From Bradyrhizobium cenepequi (lineage in GTDB: Bacteria; Pseudomonadota; Alphaproteobacteria; Rhizobiales; Xanthobacteraceae), in the NCBI RefSeq assembly GCF_020329485.1, contig NZ_JAGKJI010000022.1, forward strand, positions 1 through 64,000: a stretch of DNA of 64,000 bases, written 5' to 3'. This document shows positions 63,337-64,000 of this stretch, in pieces. How positions within the stretch are numbered: the stretch's first letter is position 1; each line of letters starts with the position of its first letter. Position numbers and translations under genes: made by a program. The notes beneath the pieces are model-generated. The model ran no database searches, had not been told where the DNA came from, and worked only from the letters and a program-made list of their open reading frames with translations.

Positions 63337-64000
63337 ATGACCGAACCCACCAAAGCCCGCGCCGCATGCCTGATCGGATGGCCGGCCGCGCATTCGCGCT
63401 CGCCGCTGATCCATCACTACTGGCTGCGGAAGCTCGGCATCGAGGGGGGCTACAACATCGAGGCGATCCCGCCGGAGGGCTTTGCCGAGTTCGTGTTGCA
63501 TCTGTCGACCCACGGCTTCGTCGGCGCCAATGTCACCATCCCGCACAAGGAGCGCGCGCTGGCGCTGTCGCTGCCTGATGAGCGCGCCCGTGCAGTCGGC
63601 GCTGCCAACACGCTGTGGTACGAAGGCGGCGAGCTGTGCTCGACCAACACCGATGTCGAAGGCTTCATCAACAATCTCGATGCCTCCGCGCCCGGGTGGG
63701 ACCAGGCGACGGAAGCGCTGGTGCTGGGCGCCGGCGGCGCGGCGCGCGCCGTGGTGTTCGGATTGCTCGATCGCGGCATGACGCGCATTCATCTCGTCAA
63801 CCGCAGCATCGATCGTGCCTGCGCGCTTGCCGATCAGTTCGGCTCGCGCGTCGAGCCGGCCATCTGGGATACGCTCGCTGATCTGTTGCCGCGCGCGAGG
63901 CTATTGGTGAACACCACCTCGCTTGGCATGCACGGCCAGCCGGCGCTCGCCCTCGACGTCGGCTTGTTGCCGCCAAATGCCGTCGTCGCCGACCTCGTCT
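63337..64000 (+). CDS. aroE: Shikimate dehydrogenase (3' end outside the window)
   Basis: The first 221 residues are present. CLIGWPAAHSRSPLIHHYWL carries the shikimate-binding Ser pair, GANVTIPHKE the catalytic Lys, GAANTLWYEGG and STNTDVEGF the substrate Asp, and LVLGAGGAARAV the NADP-binding loop with VNRSIDRA. It catalyses dehydroshikimate reduction in aromatic amino acid synthesis. The frame is open to the window edge. The ATG at 63337 matches the family start. Confidence 0.95.
   Translation, partial: MTEPTKARAACLIGWPAAHSRSPLIHHYWLRKLGIEGGYNIEAIPPEGFAEFVLHLSTHGFVGANVTIPHKERALALSLPDERARAVGAANTLWYEGGELCSTNTDVEGFINNLDASAPGWDQATEALVLGAGGAARAVVFGLLDRGMTRIHLVNRSIDRACALADQFGSRVEPAIWDTLADLLPRARLLVNTTSLGMHGQPALALDVGLLPPNAVVADLV

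Overview
The window is a chromosomal segment of an alphaproteobacterium of the Rhizobiales, most likely Bradyrhizobium or a close relative (Nitrobacteraceae). The evidence is high GC, a type II lumazine synthase behind an FMN riboswitch, a PetP/PetR-like MarR and response-regulator pair, and many dispersed palindromic repeats between housekeeping genes. No rRNA, tRNA, CRISPR array, prophage or intact insertion sequence was seen.

Layout. 1-11 kb: HAD phosphatase, degenerate EAL protein, BrkB-family membrane protein, a 1 kb repeat-filled gap, an omega-amino-acid aminotransferase, the overlapping pgsA-moaD-moaE-prmB unit and uvrC. 11-16 kb: a small outer-membrane beta-barrel, a cold-shock protein, rlmJ, an RNase T2 and three small exported proteins. 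16-24 kb: a MarR/response regulator/histidine kinase operon diverging from ilvE, then hisS (with a compositionally foreign middle), a tautomerase, a hot-dog thioesterase and proC. 24-34 kb: YbjN protein, FMN riboswitch-ribH2, prs, a lipoprotein, the lgt-midA-pgeF operon, a dienelactone hydrolase, ubiK, rplY, pth and ychF. 34-44 kb: paired MaoC proteins, several small membrane or exported proteins, a 1.6 kb repeat and pseudogene zone, and uvrB. 44-57 kb: small zinc-ribbon and hypothetical genes, a LysR regulator, TauE/SafE, three GST-family proteins, overlapping HAD and CWC genes, a DUF1800-DUF1501 Tat pair, a DUF559 nuclease-like gene lying inside a palindromic element, and an aldo/keto reductase. 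57-64 kb: aspartate aminotransferase, DUF992 protein, an EF-G2-like GTPase, GNAT, a DUF1275 protein and the start of aroE.

Most genes are core metabolism, translation and repair. The unusual content lies between them. Two long, oppositely oriented repeats near 4.2-4.7 and 39.5-40.0 kb share a three-way-junction fold supported by compensatory base changes. A two-hairpin palindromic family is present in eight copies, one of which carries a DUF559 gene between its arms. A small SEC-C protein gene near 40.3 kb is inactivated by two frameshifts.
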